A DNA stretch of 64,000 nt, taken from positions 144,486,121 to 144,550,120 of the forward strand of contig NC_135504.1 in assembly GCF_052857255.1 (NCBI RefSeq). Reading direction: 5' to 3'. Below, in pieces: positions 47,526 to 62,085 of this stretch (the first letter of the stretch is position 1; every line of letters starts with the position of its first letter). Below the pieces are notes generated by a model that saw only the letters and a list, made by a program, of their open reading frames with translations, ran no database searches and had not been told where the DNA came from. The position numbers and the translations under genes were made by a program. This DNA comes from Amblyomma americanum (taxonomy: Eukaryota; Arthropoda; Arachnida; Ixodida; Ixodidae).

Positions 47526-49988
47526 TACTCTTCGACGAGTTGTAAAATCGATGCTCGTGAATCTTGCTAGTTTCGATCTAAAACGATGTATTCTGTTGTT
47601 TTGAGCCGGAATACAAGTTTTCGCGCAGTTCTGAGAAAAAAAGTTTACACCTTTCTCTCGTCTACTCTTCGACGACTTGTAAAATCGATGCTCGTGAATC
47701 TTGCTAGTTTCGATCTAAAACGATGTATCCCGTTTTTTTGAGCCGGTATACAAGTTTTCGTGCAGTTCTGAGAGAAAAAGTTTACACCTTTCTCTCGTCT
47801 ACTCTTCGAGGACTTGTAAAATCGATGCTTGTGAATCTTGCTAGTTTCGATCTAAAACGATGAATCCTGTTGTTTTGAGCCGGAATACAAGTTTTCGCGC
47901 AGTTCTGAGAGAAAAAGTTTACACCTTTCTCTCGTCTACTCTTCGACGACTTGTAAAATCGATGCTCGTGAATCTTGCTAGTTTCGATCTAAAACGATGT
48001 ATCCCGTTTTTTTGAGCCGGAATACAAGTTTTCGTGCAGTTCTGAGAGAAAAAGTTTACACCTTTCTCTCGTCTACTCTTCGAGGACTTGTAAAATCGAT
48101 GCTCGTGAATCTTGCTCGTTTCGATCTAAAACGATGTATCCCGTTGTTTTGAGCCGGAATACAAGTTTTCGTGCAGTTCTGAGAGAAAAAGTTTACACCT
48201 TTCTCTCGTCTACTCTTTGACGACTTGTAAAATCGATGCTCGTGAATCTTGCTAGTTTCGATCTAAAACGATGCATTCCGTTGTTTTGAGCCGGAATACA
48301 AGTTTTCGCGCAGTTCTGAGAGAAAAAGTTTACAATTTTCTCTCGTCTACTCGTCGACGACTTGTAAAATCGATGCTCGTGAATCTTGCTAGTTTTGATC
48401 TAAAACGATGTATCCCGTTTTTTTGAGCCGGAATACAAGTTTTCGTGCAGTTCTGAGAGAAAAAGTTTACACCTTTCTCTCGTCTACTCTTCGAGGACTT
48501 GTAAAATCGATGCTCGTGAATCTTGCTCGTTTCGATCTAAAACGATGTATCCCGTTGTTTTGAGCCGGAATACAAGTTTTCGTGCAGTTCTGAGAGAAAA
48601 AGTTTACACCTTTCTCTCGTCTACTCTTTGACGACTTGTAAAATCGATGCTCGTGAATCTTGCTAGTTTCGATCTAAAACGATGCATTCCGTTGTTTTGA
48701 GCCGGAATACAAGTTTTCGCGCAGTTCTGAGAGAAAAAGTTTACAATTTTCTCTCGTCTACTCGTCGACGACTTGTAAAATCGATGCTCGTGAATCTTGC
48801 TAGTTTTGATCTAAAACGATGTATTCCGTTGTTTTGAGCCGGAATACAAGTTTTCGCGCAGTTCTGAGAGAAAACGTTTACACCTTTCTCTCGTCTCCTC
48901 TTCGACGACTTGTAAAATCAATGCTCGTGAATCTTGCTAGTTTCGATCTACAACGATGTATCTCGTTGTTTTGAGCTGGAATACAAGTTTTCGCGCACTT
49001 CTGAGAGAAAAAGTTTACACCTTTCTCTCGTCTACTCTTCGACGACTTGTAAAATCGATGCTCGTGAATCTTGCTAGTTTCGATCTAAAACGATGTATCC
49101 CGTTGTTTTGAGCCGGAATACAAGTTTTCGTGCAGTTCTGAGAGAAAAAGTTTACACCTTTCTCTCTACTCTTCGACGACTTGTAAAATCGATGCTCGTG
49201 AATCTTGCTAGTTTCGATCTAAAACGATGAATCCTGTTGTTTTGAGCCGGAATACAAGTTTCCGCGCAGTACTGAGAGAAAAAGTTTACACCTTTCTCTC
49301 GTCTACTCTTCGACGACTTTTAAAATCGATGCTCGTGAATCTTGCTAGTTTCGATCTAAAAGGATGAATCCCGTTGTTTTGAGCCGGAATACAAGTTTTC
49401 GCGCAGTTCTGAGAGAAAAAGTTTACACCTTTCTCTCGTCTACTCTTCGACGACTTGTAAAATCGATGCTCGTGAATCTTGCTAGTTTCGATCTAAAACG
49501 ATGTATCCTGTTGTTTTGAGCCGGAATACAAGTTTTCGTGCAGTTCTGAGAGAAAAAGTTTACACCTTTCTCTTGTCTACTCTTCGACGAGTTGTAAAAT
49601 CGATGCTCGTGAATCTTGCTAGTTTCGATCTAAAACGATGTATTCTGTTGTTTTGAGCCGGAATACAAGTTTTCGCGCAGTTCTGAGAGAAAAAGTTTAC
49701 AATTTTCTCTCGTCTACTCGTCGACGACTTGTAAAATCGATGCTCGTGAATCTTGCTAGTTTCGATCTAAAACGATATAACCCGTTGTTCTGAGCCGGAA
49801 TACAAGTTCTGACGCAGTTCTGAGAGAAAACGTTTACACCTTTCTCTCGTCTACTCTTCGAGGACTTGTAAAATCGATCCTCGTGAATCTTGCTAGTTTC
49901 GATCTAAAAGGATGAATCCCGTTGTTTTGAGCCGGAATACAAGTTTTCGTGCAGTTCTGAGAGAAAAAGTTAACACCTTTCTCTTGTC
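47526..49988 (+). repeat. HOR block of 18 monomers, 2463 bp (copy B, one monomer lost)
   Basis: This is the counterpart of 3423-6022 minus exactly one 137-bp monomer. At about 49361 the cttttaaaatc monomer runs straight into aaaaggatgaatcccg. The monomer present at 5258-5395 of copy A (gttctgacg and cgaggctcg variants) is absent. The join is in register within the shared gatctaaaa word. Confidence 0.9.
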
Positions 49989-52900
49989 TACTCTTCGACG
50001 AGTTGTAAAATCGATGCTCGTGAATCTTGCTAGTTTCGATCTAAAACGATGTATTCTGTTGTTTTGAGCCGGAATACAAGTTTTCGCGCAGTTCTGAGAA
50101 AAAAAGTTTACACCTTTCTCTCGTCTACTCTTCGACGACTTGTAAAATCGATGCTCGTGAATCTTGCTAGTTTCGATCTAAAACGATGTATCCCGTTTTT
50201 TTGAGCCGGTATACAAGTTTTCGTGCAGTTCTGAGAGAAAAAGTTTACACCTTTCTCTCGTCTACTCTTCGAGGACTTGTAAAATCGATGCTTGTGAATC
50301 TTGCTAGTTTCGATCTAAAACGATGAATCCTGTTGTTTTGAGCCGGAATACAAGTTTTCGCGCAGTTCTGAGAGAAAAAGTTTACACCTTTCTCTCGTTT
50401 ACTGTTCGACGACTTGTAAAATCGATGCTCGTGAATCTTGCTAGTTTCGATCTAAAACGATGTAACCCGTTTTTTTGAGCCGGAATACAAGTTTTCGTGC
50501 AGTTCTGAGAGAAAAAGTTTACACCTTTCTCTCGTCTACTCTTCGAGGACTTGTAAAATCGATGCTCGTGAATCTTGCTCGTTTCGATCTAAAACGATGT
50601 ATCCCGTTGTTTTGAGCCGGAATACAAGTTTTCGTGCAGTTCTGAGAGAAAAAGTTTACACCTTTCTCTCGTCTACTCTTTGACGACTTGTAAAATCGAT
50701 GCTCGTGAATCTTGCTAGTTTCGATCTAAAACGATGCATTCCGTTGTTTTGAGCCGGAATACAAGTTTTCGCGCAGTTCTGAGAGAAAAAGTTTACAATT
50801 TTCTCTCGTCTACTCGTCGACGACTTGTAAAATCGATGCTCGTGAATCTTGCTAGTTTTGATCTAAAACGATGTATTCCGTTGTTTTGAGCCGGAATACA
50901 AGTTTTCGCGCAGTTCTGAGAGAAAACGTTTACACCTTTCTCTCGTCTACTCTTCGACGACATGTAAAATCAATGCTCGTGAATCTTGCCAGTTTCGATC
51001 TACAACGATGTATCTCGTTGTTTTGAGCTGGAATACAAGTTTTCGCGCAGTTCTGAGAGAAAAAGTTTACACCTTTCTCTCGTCTACTCTTCGACGACTT
51101 GTAAAATCGATGCTCGTGAATCTTGCTAGTTTCGATCTAAAACGATGTATCCCATTTTTTTGAGCCGGAATACAAGTTTTCGTGCAGTTCTGAGAGAAAA
51201 AGTTTACACCTTTCTCTCGTCTACTCTTCGAGGACTTGTAAAATCGATGCTCGTGAATCTTGCTCGTTTCGATCTAAAACGATGTATCCCGTTGTTTTGA
51301 GCCGGAATACAAGTTTTCGTGCAGTTCTGAGAGAAAAAGTTTACACCTTTCTCTCGTCTACTCTTTGACGACTTGTAAAATCGATGCTCGTGAATCTTGC
51401 TAGTTTCGATCTAAAACGATGCATTCCGTTGTTTTGAGCCGGAATACAAGTTTTCGCGCAGTTCTGAGAAAAAAAGTTTACACCTTTCTCTCGTCTACTC
51501 TTCGACGACTTGTAAAATCGATGCTCGTGAATCTTGCTAGTTTCGATCTAAAACGATGTATCCCGTTTTTTTGAGCCGGAATACAAGTTTTCGCGCAGTT
51601 CTGAGAGAAAAAGTTTACACCTTTCTCTCGTCTACTCTTCGACGACTTGTAAAATCGATGCTCGTGAATCTTGCTAGTTTCGATCTAAAACGATGTATCC
51701 CGTTTTTTTGAGCCGGAATACAAGTTTTCGTGCAGTTCTGAGAGAAAAAGTTTACACCTTTCTCTCGTCTACTCTTCGAGGACTTGTAAAATCGATGCTC
51801 GTGAATCTTGCTCGTTTCAATCTAAAACGATGTATCCCGTTGTTTTGAGCCGGAATACAAGTTTTCGTGCAGTTCTGAGAGAAAAAGTTTACACCTTTCT
51901 CTCGTCTACTCTTTGACGACTTGTAAAATCGATGCTCGTGAATCTTGCTAGTTTCGATCTAAAACGATGCATTCCGTTGTTTTGAGCCGGAATACAAGTT
52001 TTCGCGCAGTTCTGAGAGAAAAAGTTTACAATTTTCTCTCGTCTACTCGTCGACGACTTGTAAAATCGATGCTCGTGAATCTTGCTAGTTTTGATCTAAA
52101 ACGATGTATTCCGTTGTTTTGAGCCGGAATACAAGTTTTCGCGCAGTTCTGAGAGAAAACGTTTACACCTTTCTCTCGTCTACTCTTCGACGACTTGTAA
52201 AATCAATGCTCGTGAATCTTGCCAGTTTCGATCTACAACGATGTATCTCGTTGTTTTGAGCTGGAATACAAGTTTTCGCGCAGTTCTGAGAGAAAAAGTT
52301 TACACCTTTCTCTCGTCTACTCTTCGACGACTTGTAAAATCGATGCTCGTGAATCTTGCTAGTTTCGATCTAAAACGATGTATCCCATTTTTTTGAGCCG
52401 GAATACAAGTTTTCGTGCAGTTCTGAGAGAAAACGTTTACACCTTTCTCTCGTCTACTCTTCGAGGACTTGTAAAATCGATGCTCGTGAATCTTGCTCGT
52501 TTCGATCTAAAACGATGTATCCCGTTGTTTTGAGCCGGAATACAAGTTTTCGTGCAGTTCTGAGAGAAAAAGTTTACACCTTTCTCTCGTCTACTCTTTG
52601 ACGACTTGTAAAATCGATGCTCGTGAATCTTGCTAGTTTCGATCTAAAACGATGCATTCCGTTGTTTTGAGCCGGAATACAAGTTTTCGCGCAGTTCTGA
52701 GAAAAAAAGTTTACACCTTTCCCTCGTCTACTCTTCGACGACTTGTAAAATCGATGCTCGTGAATCTTGCTAGTTTCGATCTAAAACGATGTATCCCGTT
52801 TTTTTGAGCCGGTATACAAGTTTTCGTGCAGTTTTGAGAGAAAAAGTTTACACCTTTCTCTCGCCTACTCTTCGAGGACTTGTAAAATCGATGCTTGTGA

Positions 52901-54369
52901 ATCTTGCTAGTTTCGATCTAAAACGATGAATCCTGTTGTTTTGAGCCGGAATACAAGTTTTCGCGCAGTTCTGAGAGAAAAAGTTTACAATTTTCTCTCG
53001 TCTACTCGTCGACGACTTGTAAAATCGATGCTCGTGAATCTTGCTAGTTTTGATCTAAAACGATGTATTCCGTTGTTTTGAGCCGGAATACAAGTTTTCG
53101 CGCAGTTCTGAGAGAAAACGTTTACACCTTTCTCTCGTCTACTCTTCGACGACTTGTAAAATCAATGCTCGTGAATCTTGCTAGTTTCGATATACAACGA
53201 TGTATCTCGTTGTTTTGAGCTGGAATACAAGTTTTCGCGCAGTTCTGAGAGAAAAAGTTTACACCTTTCTCTCGTCTACTCTTCGACGACTTGTAAAATC
53301 GATGCTCGTGAATCTTGCTAGTTTCGATCTAAAACGATGTATCCCGTTGTTTTAAGCCGGAATACAAGTTTTCGTGCAGTTCTGAGAGAAAAAGTTTACA
53401 CCTTTCTCTCTACTCTTCGACGACTTGTAAAATCGATGCTCGTGAATCTTGCTAGTTTCGATCTAAAACGATGAATCCTGTTGTTTTGAGCCGGAATACA
53501 AGTTTCCGCGCAGTACTGAGAGAAAAAGTTTACACCTTTCTCTCGTCTACTCTTCGACGACTTTTAAAATCGATGCTCGTGAATCTTGCTAGTTTCGATC
53601 TAAAACGATGTATCCCGTTGTTCTGAGCCGGAATACAAGTTCTGACGCAGTTCTGAGAGAAAACGTTTACACCTTTCTCTCGTCTACTCTTCGAGGACTT
53701 GTAAAATCGAGGCTCGTGAATCTTGCTAGTTTCGATCTAAAAGGATGAATCCCGTTGTTTTGAGCCGGAATACAAGTTTTCGCGCAGTTCTGAGAGAAAA
53801 AGTTTACACCTTTCTCTCGTCTACTCTTCGACGACTTGTAAAATCGATGCTCGTGAATCTTGCTAGTTTCGATCTAAAACGATGTATCCTGTTGTTTTGA
53901 GCCGGAATACAAGTTTTCGTGCAGTTCTGAGAGAAAAAGTTTACACCTTTCTCTTGTCTACTCTTCGACGAGTTGTAAAATCGATGCTCGTGAATCTTGC
54001 TAGTTTCGATCTAAAACGATGTATTCTGTTGTTTTGAGCCGGAATACAAGTTTTCGCGCAGTTCTGAGAGAAAAAGTTTACAATTTTCTCTCGTCTACTC
54101 GTCGACGACTTGTAAAATCGATGCTCGTGAATCTTGCTAGTTTCGATCTAAAACGATGTAACCCGTTGTTCTGAGCCGGAATACAAGTTCTGACGCAGTT
54201 CTGAGAGAAAACGTTTACACCATTCTCTCGTCTACTCTTCGAGGACTTGTAAAATCGATCCTCGTGAATCTTGCTAGTTTCAATCTAAAAGGATGAATCC
54301 CGTTGTTTTGAGCCGGAATACAAGTTTTCGTGCAGTTCTGAGAGAAAAAGTTAACACCTTTCTCTTGTC
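49989..54369 (+). repeat. HOR block of 32 monomers, 4381 bp (copy B, rearranged)
   Basis: The total length equals copy A, but by two compensating changes. Near 51,580 a fused monomer (seven-T run followed by ttttcgcgcag) shows loss of one monomer present near 7,610-7,750 of copy A. Near 53,190-53,330 this copy keeps a ctacaacg / gagctgg monomer that copy A lost at about 9,360. The tatcccattttt markers are consequently 1233 bp apart here (51147 and 52380), against 1370 bp in copy A. Confidence 0.88.
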
Positions 54370-56520
54370 TACTCTTCGACGAGTTGTAAAATCGATGCTC
54401 GTGAATCTTGCTAGTTTCGATCTAAAACGATGTATTCTGTTGTTTTGAGCCGGAATACAAGTTTTCGCGCAGTTCTGAGAAAAAAAGTTTACACCTTTCT
54501 CTCGTCTACTCTTCGACGACTTGTAAAATCGATGCTCGTGAATCTTGCTAGTTTCGATCTAAAACGATGTATCCCGTTTTTTTGAGCCGGTATACAAGTT
54601 TTCGTGCAGTTCTGAGAGAAAAAGTTTACACCTTTCTCTCGTCTACTCTTCGAGGACTTGTAAAATCGATGCTTGTGAATCTTGCTAGTTTCGATCTAAA
54701 ACGATGAATCCTGTTGTTTTGAGCCGGAATACAAGTTTTCGCGCAGTTCTGAGAGAAAAAGTTTACACCTTTCTCTCGTCTACTCTTCGACGACTTGTAA
54801 AATCGATGCTCGTGAATCTTGCTAGTTTCGATCTAAAACGATGTATCCCGTTTTTTTGAGCCGGAATACAAGTTTTCGTGCAGTTCTGAGAGAAAAAGTT
54901 TACACCTTTCTCTCGTCTACTCTTCGAGGACTTGTAAAATCGATGCTCGTGAATCTTGCTCGTTTCGATCTAAAACGATGTATCCCGTTGTTTTGAGCCG
55001 GAATACAAGTTTTCGTGCAGTTCTGAGAGAAAAAGTTTACACCTTTCTCTCGTCTACTCTTTGACGACTTGTAAAATCGATGCTCGTGAATCTTGCTAGT
55101 TTCGATCTAAAACGATGCATTCCGTTGTTTTGAGCCGGAATACAAGTTTTCGCGCAGTTCTGAGAGAAAAAGTTTACAATTTTCTCTCGTCTACTCGTCG
55201 ACGACTTGTAAAATCGATGCTCGTGAATCTTGCTAGTTTTGATCTAAAACGATGTATTCCGTTGTTTTGAGCCGGAATACAAGTTTTCGCGCAGTTCTGA
55301 GAGAAAACGTTTACACCTTTCTCTCGTCTACTCTTCGACGACTTGTAAAATCAATGCTCGTGAATCTTGCCAGTTTCGATCTACAACGATGTATCTCGTT
55401 GTTTTGAGCTGGAATACAAGTTTTCGCGCAGTTCTGAGAGAAAAAGTTTACACCTTTCTCTCGTCTACTCTTCGACGACTTGTAAAATCGATGCTCGTGA
55501 ATCTTGCTAGTTTCGATCTAAAACGATGTATCCCGTTGTTTTGAGCCGGAATACAAGTTTTCGTGCAGTTCTGAGAGAAAAAGTTTACACCTTTCTCTCT
55601 ACTCTTCGACGACTTGTAAAATCGATGCTCGTGAATCTTGCTAGTTTCGATCTAAAACGATGAATCCTGTTGTTTTGAGCCGGAATACAAGTTTCCGCGC
55701 AGTACTGAGAGAAAAAGTTTACACCTTTCTCTCGTCTACTCTTCGACGACTTTTAAAATCGATGCTCGTGAATCTTGCTAGTTTCGATCTAAAACGATGT
55801 ATCCCGTTGTTCTGAGCCGGAATACAAGTTCTGACGCAGTTCTGAGAGAAAACGTTTACACCTTTCTCTCGTCTACTCTTCGACGACTTGTAAAATCGAT
55901 GCTCGTGAATCTTGCTAGTTTCGATCTAAAACGATGTATCCTGTTGTTTTGAGCCGGAATACAAGTTTTCGCGCAGTTCTGAGAGAAAAAGTTTACACCT
56001 TTCTCTCGTCTACTCTTCGAGGACTTGTAAAATCGATGCTCGTGAATCTTGCTAGTTTCGATCTAAAACGATGAATCCTGTTGTTTTGAGCCGGAATACA
56101 AGTTTTCGCGCAGTTCTGAGAAAAAAAGTTTACACCTTTCTCTCGTCTACTCTTCGACGACTTGTAAAATCGATGCTCGTGAATCTTGCTAGTTTCGATC
56201 TAAAACGATGCATTCCGTTGTTTTGAGCCGGAATACAAGTTTTCGCGCAGTTCTGAGAGAAAAAGTTTACACCTTTCTCTCTACTCTTCGACGACTTGTA
56301 AAATCGATGCTCGTGAATCTTGCTAGTTTCGATCTAAAATGATGAATCCTGTTGTTTTGAGCCGGAATACAAGTTTCCGCGCAGTACTGAGAGAAAAAGT
56401 TTACACCTTTCTCTCGTCTACTCTTCGACGACTTTTAAAATCGATGCTCGTGAACATTGCTAGTTTCGATCTAAAACGATGTATCCCGTTGTTTTGAGCG
56501 GGAATACAAGTTTTCGCGCA

Positions 56521-56530
56521 GTTCTAAGAG
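56521..56530 (+). other. Empty PLE target site 5 (gttctaagag)
   Basis: This is the copy-B counterpart of the site at 12555, including the nearby agcgggaatac variant. Confidence 0.85.
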
Positions 56531-59117
56531 AAAAAGTTTACACCTTTCTCTCGTCTACTCTTCGACGACTTGTAATATCGATGCTCGTGAATCTTGCTAG
56601 TTTCGATCTAAAACGATGTATTCCGTTGTTTTGAGCCGGAATACAAGTTTTCGCGCAGTTCTGAGAGAAAAAGTTTACGCCTTTCTCTCGTCTACTCTTC
56701 GATGACTTGTAAAATCGATGCTCGTGAATCTTGCTAGTTTCGATCTAAAACGATGTAACCCGTTGTTCTGAGCCGGAATACAAGTTCTGACGCAGTTCTG
56801 AGAGAAAACGTTTACACCTTTCTCTCGTCTACTCTTCGAGGACTTGTAAAATCGATGCTCGTGAATCTTGCTAGTTTCGATCTAAAAGGATGAATCCCGT
56901 TGTTTTGAGCCGGAATACAAGTTTTCGCGCAGTTCTGAGAGAAAAAGTTTACACCTTTCTCTCGTCTACTCTTCGACGACTTGTAAAATCGATGCTCGTG
57001 AATCTTGCTAGTTTCGATCTAAAACGATGTATCCTGTTGTTTTGAGCCGGAATACAAGTTTTCGTGCAGTTCTGAGAGAAAAAGTTTACACCTTTCTCTT
57101 GTCTACTCTTCGACGAGTTGTAAAATCGATGCTCGTGAATCTTGCTAGTTTCGATCTAAAACGATGTATTCTGTTGTTTTGAGCCGGAATACAAGTTTTC
57201 GCGCAGTTCTGAGAAAAAAAGTTTACACCTTTCTCTCGTCTACTCTTCGACGACTTGTAAAATCGATGCTCGTGAATCTTGCTAGTTTCGATCTAAAACG
57301 ATGTATCCCGTTTTTTTGAGCCGGTATACAAGTTCTCGCGCAGTTCTGAGAAAAAAGTTTACACCTTTCCCTCGTATACTCATCGACGGCTTGTAAAAGC
57401 GATGCTTGTGAATCTTGCTAGTTTCGATCTAAAACGATGTATCCCGTTGTTTTGAGCCGGAATACAAGTTTTCGTGCAGTTCTGAGAGAAAAAGTTTACA
57501 CCTTTCTCTCGTCTACTCTTCGAGGACTTGTAAAATCGATGCTCGTGAATCTTGCTAGTTTCGATCTAAAACGATGAATCCTGTTGTTTTGAGCCGGAAT
57601 ACAAGTTTTCGCGCAGTTCTGAGAGAAAAAGTTTACACCTTTCTCTCGTCTACTCTTCGAGGACTTGTAAAATCGATGCTCGTGAATCTTGCTAGTTTCG
57701 ATCTAAAACGATGAATCCTGTTGTTTTGAGCCGGAATACAAGTTTTCGCGCAGTTCTGAGAGAAAAAGTTTACACCTTTCTCTCGTCTACTCTTCGACGA
57801 CTTGTAAAATCGATGCTCGTGAATCTTGCTAGGTTCGATCTAGAACGATGTATCCCGTTTTTTTGAGCCGGAATACAAGTTTTCGTGCAGTTCTGAGAGA
57901 AAAAGTTTACACCTTTCTCTCGTCTACTCTTCGAGGACTTGTAAAATCGATGCTCGTGAATCTTGCTCGTTTCGATCTAAAACGATGTATCCCGTTGTTT
58001 TGAGCCGGAATACAAGTTTTCGTGCAGTTCTGAGAGAAAAAGTTTGCACCTTTCTCTCGTCTACTCTTTGACGACTTGTAAAATCGATGCTCGTGAATCT
58101 TGCTAGTTTCGATCTAAAACGATGCATTCCGTTGTTTTGAGCCGGAATACAAGTTTTCGCGCAGTTCTGAGAGAAAAAGTTTACAATTTTCTCTCGTCTA
58201 CTCGTCGAGGACTTGTAAAATCGATGCTCGTGAATCTTGCTAGTTTCGATCTAAAACGATGTATTCCGTTGTTTTGAGCCGGAATACAAGTTTTCGCGCA
58301 GTTCTGAGAGAAAAAGTTTACACCTTTCTCTCGTCTACTCTTCGACGACTTGTAAAATCAATGCTCGTGAATCTTGCTAGTTTCGATCTACAACGATGTA
58401 TCTCGTTGTTTTGAGCTGAAATACAAGTTTTCGCGCAGTTCTGAGAGAAAAAGTTTACACCTTTCTCTCGTCTACTCTTCGACGACTTGTAAAATCGATG
58501 CTCGTGAATCTTGCTAGTTTCGATCTAAAACGATGTATCCCGTTGTTTTGAGCCGGAATACAAGTTTTCGTGCAGTTCTGAGAGAAAAAGTTTACACCTT
58601 TCTCTCTACTCTTCGACGACTTGTAAAATCGATGCTCGTGAATCTTGCTAGTTTCGATCTAAAACGATGTATTCCGTTGTTTTGAGCCGGAATACAAGTT
58701 TTCGCGCAGTTCTGAGAGAAAAAGTACAATTTTCTCTCGTCTACTCGTCGACGATTTGTAAAATCGATGCTCGCGAATCTTACTAGTTTCGATCTAAAAC
58801 GATGTATACCCTTGTTTTGAGCCGGAATACAAGTTTTCGTGCAGTTCTGAGAGAAAAAGTGTACACCTTTCTCTCGACTACTCTTCGAAGACTTGTAAAA
58901 TCGATGCTCGTGAATCTTGCTAGTTTCGATCTAAAACGATGAATCCTGTTGTTTTGAGCCGGAATACAAGTTTCCGCGCAGTACTGGGAGAAAAAGTTTA
59001 CACCTTTCTCTCGTCTACTCTTCGACGACTTTTAAAATCGATGCTCGTGAATCTTGCTAGTTTCGATCTAAAACGATGTATCCCGTTGTTTTGAGCCGGA
59101 ATACAAGTTTTCGCGCA

Positions 59118-59127
59118 GTTCTAAGAG
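59118..59127 (+). other. Empty PLE target site 6 (gttctaagag)
   Basis: This is the copy-B counterpart of the site at 15152. Confidence 0.85.
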
Positions 59128-60076
59128 AAAAAGTTTACACCTTTCTCTCGTCTACTCTTCGACGACTTGTAATATCGATGCTCGTGAATCTTGCTAGTTT
59201 CGATCTAAAACGATGTATTCCGTTGTTTTGAGCCGGAATACAAGTTTTCGCGCAGTTCTGAGAGAAAAAGTTTACGCCTTTCTCTCGTCTACTCTTCGAT
59301 GACTTGTAAAATCGATGCTCGTGAATCTTGCTAGTTTCGATCTAAAACGATGTAACCCGTTGTTCTGAGCCGGAATACAAGTTCTGACGCAGTTCTGAGA
59401 GAAAACGTTTACACCTTTCTCTCGTCTACTCTTCGTGGACTTGTAAAATCGATGCTCGTGAATCTTGCTAGTTTCGATCTAAAAGGATGAATCCCGTTGT
59501 TTTGAGCCGGAATACAAGTTTTCGCGCAGTTTTGAGAGAAAAAGTTTACACCTTTCTCTCGTCTACTCTTCGACGACTTGTAAAATCGATGCTCGTGAAT
59601 CTTGCTAGTTTCGATCTAAAACGATGTATCCTGTTGTTTTGAGCCGGAATACGAGTTTTCGTGCAGTTCTGAGAGAAAAAGTTTACACCTTTCTCTTGTC
59701 TACTCTTCGACGAGTTGTAAAATCGATGCTCGTGAATCTTGCTAGTTTCGATCTAAAACGATGTATTCTGTTGTTTTGAGCCGGAATACAAGTTTTCGCG
59801 CAGTTCTGAGAAAAAAAGTTTACACCTTTCTCTCGTCTACTCTTCGACGACTTGTAAAATCGATGCTCGTGAATCTTGCTAGTTTCGATCTAAAACGATG
59901 TATCCCGTTTTTTTGAGCCGGTATACAAATATTCGTGCAGTTCTGAGAGAAAAAGTTTACACCTTTCTCTCGTGTACTCTTCGACGACTTTTAAAATCGA
60001 TGCTCGTGAATCTTGCTAGTTTCGATCTAAAACGATGTATCCCGTTGTTTTGAGCCGGAATACAAGTTTTCGCGCA

Positions 60077-60086
60077 GTTCTAAGAG
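60077..60086 (+). other. Empty PLE target site 7 (gttctaagag)
   Basis: This is the copy-B counterpart of the site at 16111, seven monomers after the previous empty site. Confidence 0.85.
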
Positions 60087-62085
60087 AAAAAGTTTACACC
60101 TTTCTCTCGTCTACTCTTCGACGACTTGTAATATCGATGCTCGTGAATCTTGCTAGTTTCGATCTAAAACGATGTATTCCGTTGTTTTGAGCCGGAATAC
60201 AAGTTTTCGCGCAGTTCTGAGAGAAAAAGTTTACGCCTTTCTCTCGTCTACTCTTCGATGACTTGTAAAATCGATGCTCGTGAATCTTGCTAGTTTCGAT
60301 CTAAAACGATGTAACCCGTTGTTCTGAGCCGGAATACAAGTTCTGACGCAGTTCTGAGAGAAAACGTTTACACCTTTCTCTCGTCTACTCTTCGTGGACT
60401 TGTAAAATCGAAGCTCGTGAATCTTGCTAGTTTCGATCTAAAAGGATGAATCCCGTTGTTTTGAGCCGGAATACAAGTTTTCGCGCAGTTCTGAGAGAAA
60501 AAGTTTACACCTTTCTCTCGTCTACTCTTCGACGACTTGTAAAATCGATGCTCGTGAATCTTGCTAGTTTCGATCTAAAACGATGTATTCTGTTGTTTTG
60601 AGCCGGAATACAAGTTTTCGCGCAGTTCTGAGAAAAAAAGTTTACACCTTTCTCTCGTCTACTCTTCGACGACTTGTAAAATCGATGCTCGTGAATCTTG
60701 CTAGTTTCGATCTAAAACGATGTATCCCGTTTTTTTGAGCCGGTATACAAGTATTCGTGCAGTTCTGAGAGAAAAAGTTTACACCTTTCTCTCGTCTACT
60801 CTTCGAGGACTTGTAAAATCGATGCTCGTGAATCTTGCTAGTTTCGATCTAAAACGATGAATCCTGTTGTTTTGAGCCGGAATACAAGTTTTCGCGCAGT
60901 TCTGAGAGAAAAAGTTTACACCTTTCTCTCGTCTACTCTTCGGAGACTTGTAAAATCGATGCTCGTGAATCTTGCTAGTTTTGATCTAAAACGATGTATC
61001 CCATTTTTTTGAGCCGGAATACAAGTTTTCGTGCAGTTCTGAGAGAAAAAGTTTACACCTTTCTCTCGTCTACTCTTCGAGGACTTGTAAAATCGATGCT
61101 CGTGAATCTTGCTCGTTTCGATCTAAAACGATGTATCCCGTTGTTTGAGCCGGAATACAAGTTTTCGTGCAGTTCTGAGAGAAAAAGTTTACACCTTTCT
61201 CTCGTCTACTCTTTGACGACTTGTAAAATCGATGCTCGTGAATCTTGCTAGTTTCGATCTAAAACGATGCATTCCGTTGTTTTGAGCCGGAATACAAGTT
61301 TTCGCGCAGTTCTGAGAGAAAAAGTTTACAATTTTCTCTCGTCTACTCGTCGACGACTTGTAAAATCGATGCTCGTGAATCTTGCTAGTTTCGATCTAAA
61401 ACGATGTATTCCGTTGTTTTGAGCCGGAATACAAGTTTTCGCGCAGTTCTGAGAGAAAAAGTTTACACCTTTCTCTCGTCTACTCTTCGACGACTTGTAA
61501 AATCAATGCTCGTGAATCTTGCTAGTTTCGATCTACAACGATGTATCTCGTTGTTTTGAGCTGGAATACAAGTTTTCGCGCAGTTCTGAGAGAAAAAGTT
61601 TACACCTTTCTCTCTACTCTTCGACGACTTGTAAAATCGATGCTCGTGAATCTTGCTAGTTTCGATCTAAAACGATGTATTCCGTTGTTTTGAGCCGGAA
61701 TACAAGTTTTCGCGCAGTTCTGAGAGAAAAAGTTTACAATTTTCTCTCGTCTACTCGTCGACGATTCGTAAAATCGATGCTCGCGAATCTTACTAGTTTC
61801 GATCTAAAACGATGTATACCGTTGTTTTGAGCCGGAATACAAGTTTTCGTGCAGTTCTGAGAGAAAAAGTGTACACCTTTCTCTCGACTACTCTTCGAAG
61901 ACTTGTAAAATCGATGCTCGTGAATCTTGCTAGTTTCGATCTAAAACGATGAATCCTGTTGTTTTGAGCCGGAATACAAGTTTCCGCGCAGTACTGAGAG
62001 AAAAAGTTTACACCTTTCTCTCGTCTACTCTTCGACGACTTTTAAAATCGATGCTCGTGAATCTTGCTAGTTTCGATCTAAAACG